NCBI RefSeq assembly: GCF_900129215.1
Contig: NZ_FQUQ01000001.1
Coordinates: forward strand, 1,116,001 to 1,180,000
Reading direction: 5' to 3'
Length of the DNA: 64,000 nucleotides
DNA from: Pedobacter caeni
Lineage (GTDB): Bacteria; Bacteroidota; Bacteroidia; Sphingobacteriales; Sphingobacteriaceae
The notes below the pieces were generated by a model. That model was not told where the DNA came from. It made no database searches and saw only the letters and a list, made by a program, of their open reading frames with translations. The translations under genes and the position numbers were made by a program. Positions 61,688 to 64,000 of the stretch are shown here, in pieces; within the stretch, counting starts at the first letter, position 1, and every line of letters begins with the position of its first letter.

Positions 61688-62767
61688 ATGTTTGAAAATA
61701 TTTTACCATTGTATGGCCTGAATTCTGAAGAGACGACTGTTAACCTGTTTGGCGATGGCCTGATTAACCATACATGGAAAGTAACTGCGGGTAAGCAGAG
61801 TTATATTCTGCAAAAGGTGAATACAGATGTATTCAAAAATCCTGAAAACATCGATAAAAACCTTTGTTTATTAAAGGATTTCCTCAGTAAGAAAGATCCT
61901 GATTATCTGTTTGTATCGCCGGTTAGCGCATTATCAGGAGAATCGCTGCTCCATACTCCTGACGGTCATTTCCGCTTATCTCCATTTGTGGAAGGTTCCC
62001 TTTCGTTGAATGCCTTAACAAAAAAAGAAGAAGCTTATGAAGCAGCAAAGCAATTCGGAAAGTTTTCCAGCCTGCTGGCAGATTTTGATGCAGAGAAACT
62101 AAACATTACCATTCCTGATTTCCATAACCTGAGCTTAAGGTACGAACAGTTCAAAACGGCCTGTGCAAATGCCAATCCGGAAAGAATGGAGAAAGCCAAA
62201 GTATATGTAAATTTCATCAATGATCACCATGACCTGGTAGATACTTACCTGAGCATTGTAGCCAATAAAGAAGTGCCACTAAGGGTCATCCATCATGATA
62301 CCAAAATCAGCAACGTCCTGTTCGATAAAGATTACAAAGGTATTTGTGTAATCGACCTGGATACCGTAATGCCTGGTTATTTCATCAGCGATGTGGGTGA
62401 TATGATGCGTACCTATTTATGTGCAGCCACTGAAGAAGAAACCGATCTGAGTAAAATCAGCATCAGAAAAGAATTCTTTAAGGCAGTATACGATGGTTAT
62501 ATGTCAGAAATGAAAGAGGTGCTGACCAATACTGAAAAGCAATACTTTACCTATGCCGGAAAGTTCATTATTTATATGCAGGCCATTCGCTTCCTGGCGG
62601 ATTACCTTCAGAATGATGTGTATTACGGAGCGAAGTATGAAGACCATAATTTTAACAGGGCCATCAATCAGATCACCCTGTTAAAAGAATATATTAAAAT
62701 CGAAAAAGAGCTTACAGCTCCCCTTTCTTCATCGACTGTACCGCATAGTCAACCGCACGGGCAGTAA
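61688..62767 (+). CDS. Aminoglycoside-phosphotransferase-fold sugar kinase, N-acetylhexosamine kinase-like
   Basis: A 359-residue kinase of the APH/choline kinase fold. The catalytic loop RVIHHDTKISNVLFD and the metal-binding VIDLDTVMPGYFISDVGDMMR are clear. The start LNLFGDGLINHTWKV-type segment is like NahK, which makes N-acetylhexosamine-1-phosphate. With GH109 and LacI, amino-sugar use is the best guess. Its last about 18 codons lie over the end of the opposite-strand GMC gene. Confidence 0.82.
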   Translation: MFENILPLYGLNSEETTVNLFGDGLINHTWKVTAGKQSYILQKVNTDVFKNPENIDKNLCLLKDFLSKKDPDYLFVSPVSALSGESLLHTPDGHFRLSPFVEGSLSLNALTKKEEAYEAAKQFGKFSSLLADFDAEKLNITIPDFHNLSLRYEQFKTACANANPERMEKAKVYVNFINDHHDLVDTYLSIVANKEVPLRVIHHDTKISNVLFDKDYKGICVIDLDTVMPGYFISDVGDMMRTYLCAATEEETDLSKISIRKEFFKAVYDGYMSEMKEVLTNTEKQYFTYAGKFIIYMQAIRFLADYLQNDVYYGAKYEDHNFNRAINQITLLKEYIKIEKELTAPLSSSTVPHSQPHGQ

Positions 62768-64000
62768 GTGCCATATATGTTAATGATGGGTTTTGTGTAG
62801 ATGTAGAAGTCATACAAGCCCCATCAGTAACAAATACATTTTTACAATCATGCATCTGATTCCATTTATTTAATACGGAAGTTTTAGGATCATGCCCCAT
62901 TCTTGCACCCCCCATTTCGTGGATGTCCAGACCTGGTGCCTGTGAACCATCATTGGGCTTAATGTTTTTGAATCCTGCAGCTGTAAACATCTCTGTCATC
63001 TGCTCCAGGTAATCTTTCTTCATTTTAGCATCGTTGTCGTCATAATCCACAGAAATACGCAATTGCGGAATTCCCCATTCATCCTTTTTGTGCTTATCCA
63101 GCTTTACGTAGTTACTCGCTTTAGGGATGGTTTCGCCCATCATGTGTGAACCGACCTGCCATGGGCCAAGATTTTTATTAAGCAGTTGTGCTTTCAAATC
63201 TGCTCCCATACCTGAGGTATCCTTTTCCGGACTTCTGTAGGCAGAAAAACCAGCCGCATATCCTCTCTTGAAATTGGTTTCCTGTTTTAAAAGGTTCCTG
63301 AAGCGGGGAATATAACCGCCATCAGAAGGGTTCCTGCCATCGGTAGTAAACTCTTTTAAGCCATCATATTCTGCACTGATCCGGGCACTGTAGTTATGAA
63401 AAGCCACATATTTACCCAATACCCCACTGTCATTTCCCAATCCGTTCGGAAAACGGGAAGAAGTAGAGTTGAGCAGAATCAGATTGGTATTGATGGCAGC
63501 CGCGTTTACAAAAATCACACGTGCAAAATACTCGGTCACCTCTTTAGTATTGGTATCCACGACCCTTACTCCCGAAGCCCTTCCCAGCTTTTCATCATAG
63601 ATGACAGATTCGACTACAGAAAAAGGTTTCAAGGTCAGGTTTCCTGTTTTTGCTGCCCATGGTAAAGTAGAGGCATTGCTACTGAAATAACCACCAAACG
63701 GACAGCCCCGCTGACAAAGATTCCTGTTCTGGCATTTGCCCCTTCCCTGGTCAAAATGAATCTGTCGGGGTTGCGATAAATGTGCACATCGCGAGCTGAT
63801 GACATGCCTTCCGCTGTATTTTTCGTTTAAAGTTTTCTTGAAATAATCTTCCACCGCATTTAAAGGGAATGCAGGTAAAAAGTCGCCATCAGGCAATTGT
63901 GCCAGACCATCTTTATTACCGGAAATTCCCGCAAATTTTTCTACGTAACTGTACCAGGAATCCAGGTCTTTATGCCTGATCGGCCAGTCGACCGCAAAAT
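62712..64000 (-). CDS. GMC-family oxidoreductase, flavoprotein subunit (5' partial)
   Basis: The frame is open to the right edge (429 codons here; FAVDWPIRHKDLDSWYSYVE at the edge), so the start is outside. A cysteine cluster, CQNRNLCQRGCPFGG, is typical of membrane-linked sugar dehydrogenase flavoproteins; the FAD-domain segment VNAAAINTNLILLNS and the C-terminal DIHEMGGARMGHDP / NVFVTDGACMTSTSTQNPSL hold the catalytic His/Asn region. It probably oxidises a sugar, possibly to a 3-keto form. The 3' end overlaps the kinase gene by 56 bases. Confidence 0.88.
   Translation of the reverse strand, partial: FAVDWPIRHKDLDSWYSYVEKFAGISGNKDGLAQLPDGDFLPAFPLNAVEDYFKKTLNEKYSGRHVISSRCAHLSQPRQIHFDQGRGKCQNRNLCQRGCPFGGYFSSNASTLPWAAKTGNLTLKPFSVVESVIYDEKLGRASGVRVVDTNTKEVTEYFARVIFVNAAAINTNLILLNSTSSRFPNGLGNDSGVLGKYVAFHNYSARISAEYDGLKEFTTDGRNPSDGGYIPRFRNLLKQETNFKRGYAAGFSAYRSPEKDTSGMGADLKAQLLNKNLGPWQVGSHMMGETIPKASNYVKLDKHKKDEWGIPQLRISVDYDDNDAKMKKDYLEQMTEMFTAAGFKNIKPNDGSQAPGLDIHEMGGARMGHDPKTSVLNKWNQMHDCKNVFVTDGACMTSTSTQNPSLTYMALTARAVDYAVQSMKKGEL

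Noticed and set aside
1..64000. CRISPR arrays, tRNA or rRNA genes, insertion sequences, prophage
   Set aside because: I looked for regular repeats with spacers, cloverleaf sequences, transposase or integrase motifs and saw none.

Overview
The window reads as chromosome of a Bacteroidota bacterium, most likely a Sphingobacteriaceae (Pedobacter-like) species. The signs are the gene families (ECF sigma/FecR pair, LytS/LytTR two-component pairs, GH109, DUF5117-type metalloprotease, Gfo/Idh/MocA and GMC oxidoreductases, full-length LanB), promoter boxes of the TAnnTTTG type, and the near absence of Shine-Dalgarno sequences. This placement is inferred from family content; no rRNA or tRNA gene was seen. 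Both edges cut genes: an RND-TolC fusion at the left and a GMC oxidoreductase at the right.

Layout. 1-6.5 kb: tail of an RND permease fused to a TolC protein, a LytS/LytTR pair, a Crp-type regulator with a quinone reductase, an orphan ExbD and a small secreted protein. 6.5-10.6 kb: a GNAT enzyme divergent from a MocR regulator, a hypothetical gene, a lipoprotein phosphoesterase and a barrel-like protein. 10.6-18.7 kb: a TerY-P type phospho-signalling cluster (Zn-ribbon kinase, PP2C phosphatase, two vWA/TerY proteins), a multi-PAS histidine kinase and a TerD protein. 18.8-21.7 kb: methyltransferase, MFS transporter, cupin and outer-membrane barrel. 21.8-27.3 kb: a hairpin-rich non-coding stretch, a LytTR regulator, a 47-codon Thr-rich peptide gene that is easy to miss, a LytS kinase and a full-length lanthipeptide dehydratase, linked by a shared TATTACG-type DNA motif. 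27.6-36.5 kb: L,D-transpeptidase, Crp-type regulator, AhpD-like protein, large zinc metalloprotease, split DsbD, FecR and ECF sigma. 36.6-43.2 kb: a complete HAE1 RND efflux operon with its TetR regulator and three matching operators. 43.4-48.7 kb: three secreted proteins of unknown role and a GH18 glycosidase. 49.2-52.3 kb: LacI regulator and the uxuA/uxuB-type hexuronate pair. 52.4-58.6 kb: phosphoesterase, OmpR/HK pair, LTA-synthase-like enzyme, XRE regulator and a small membrane protein. 58.8-64 kb: GH109, LacI, hexosamine-kinase-like protein and GMC oxidoreductase, with three copies of a GCAAACGTTTG operator.

The most interesting part is 22.1-27.3 kb. A Thr/Ser-rich, cysteine-free peptide with a Bacteroidota lanthipeptide-like leader lies between the regulator and the sensor kinase and is transcribed away from the kinase; the dehydratase follows. 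The same 12-base motif lies in front of the peptide gene and the dehydratase gene in the same orientation, and a variant lies ahead of the regulator. I read this as a self-regulated dehydropeptide (RiPP) system, possibly a peptide signal. No cyclase, protease or exporter is encoded alongside, so the finished product and its route out of the cell remain unknown.
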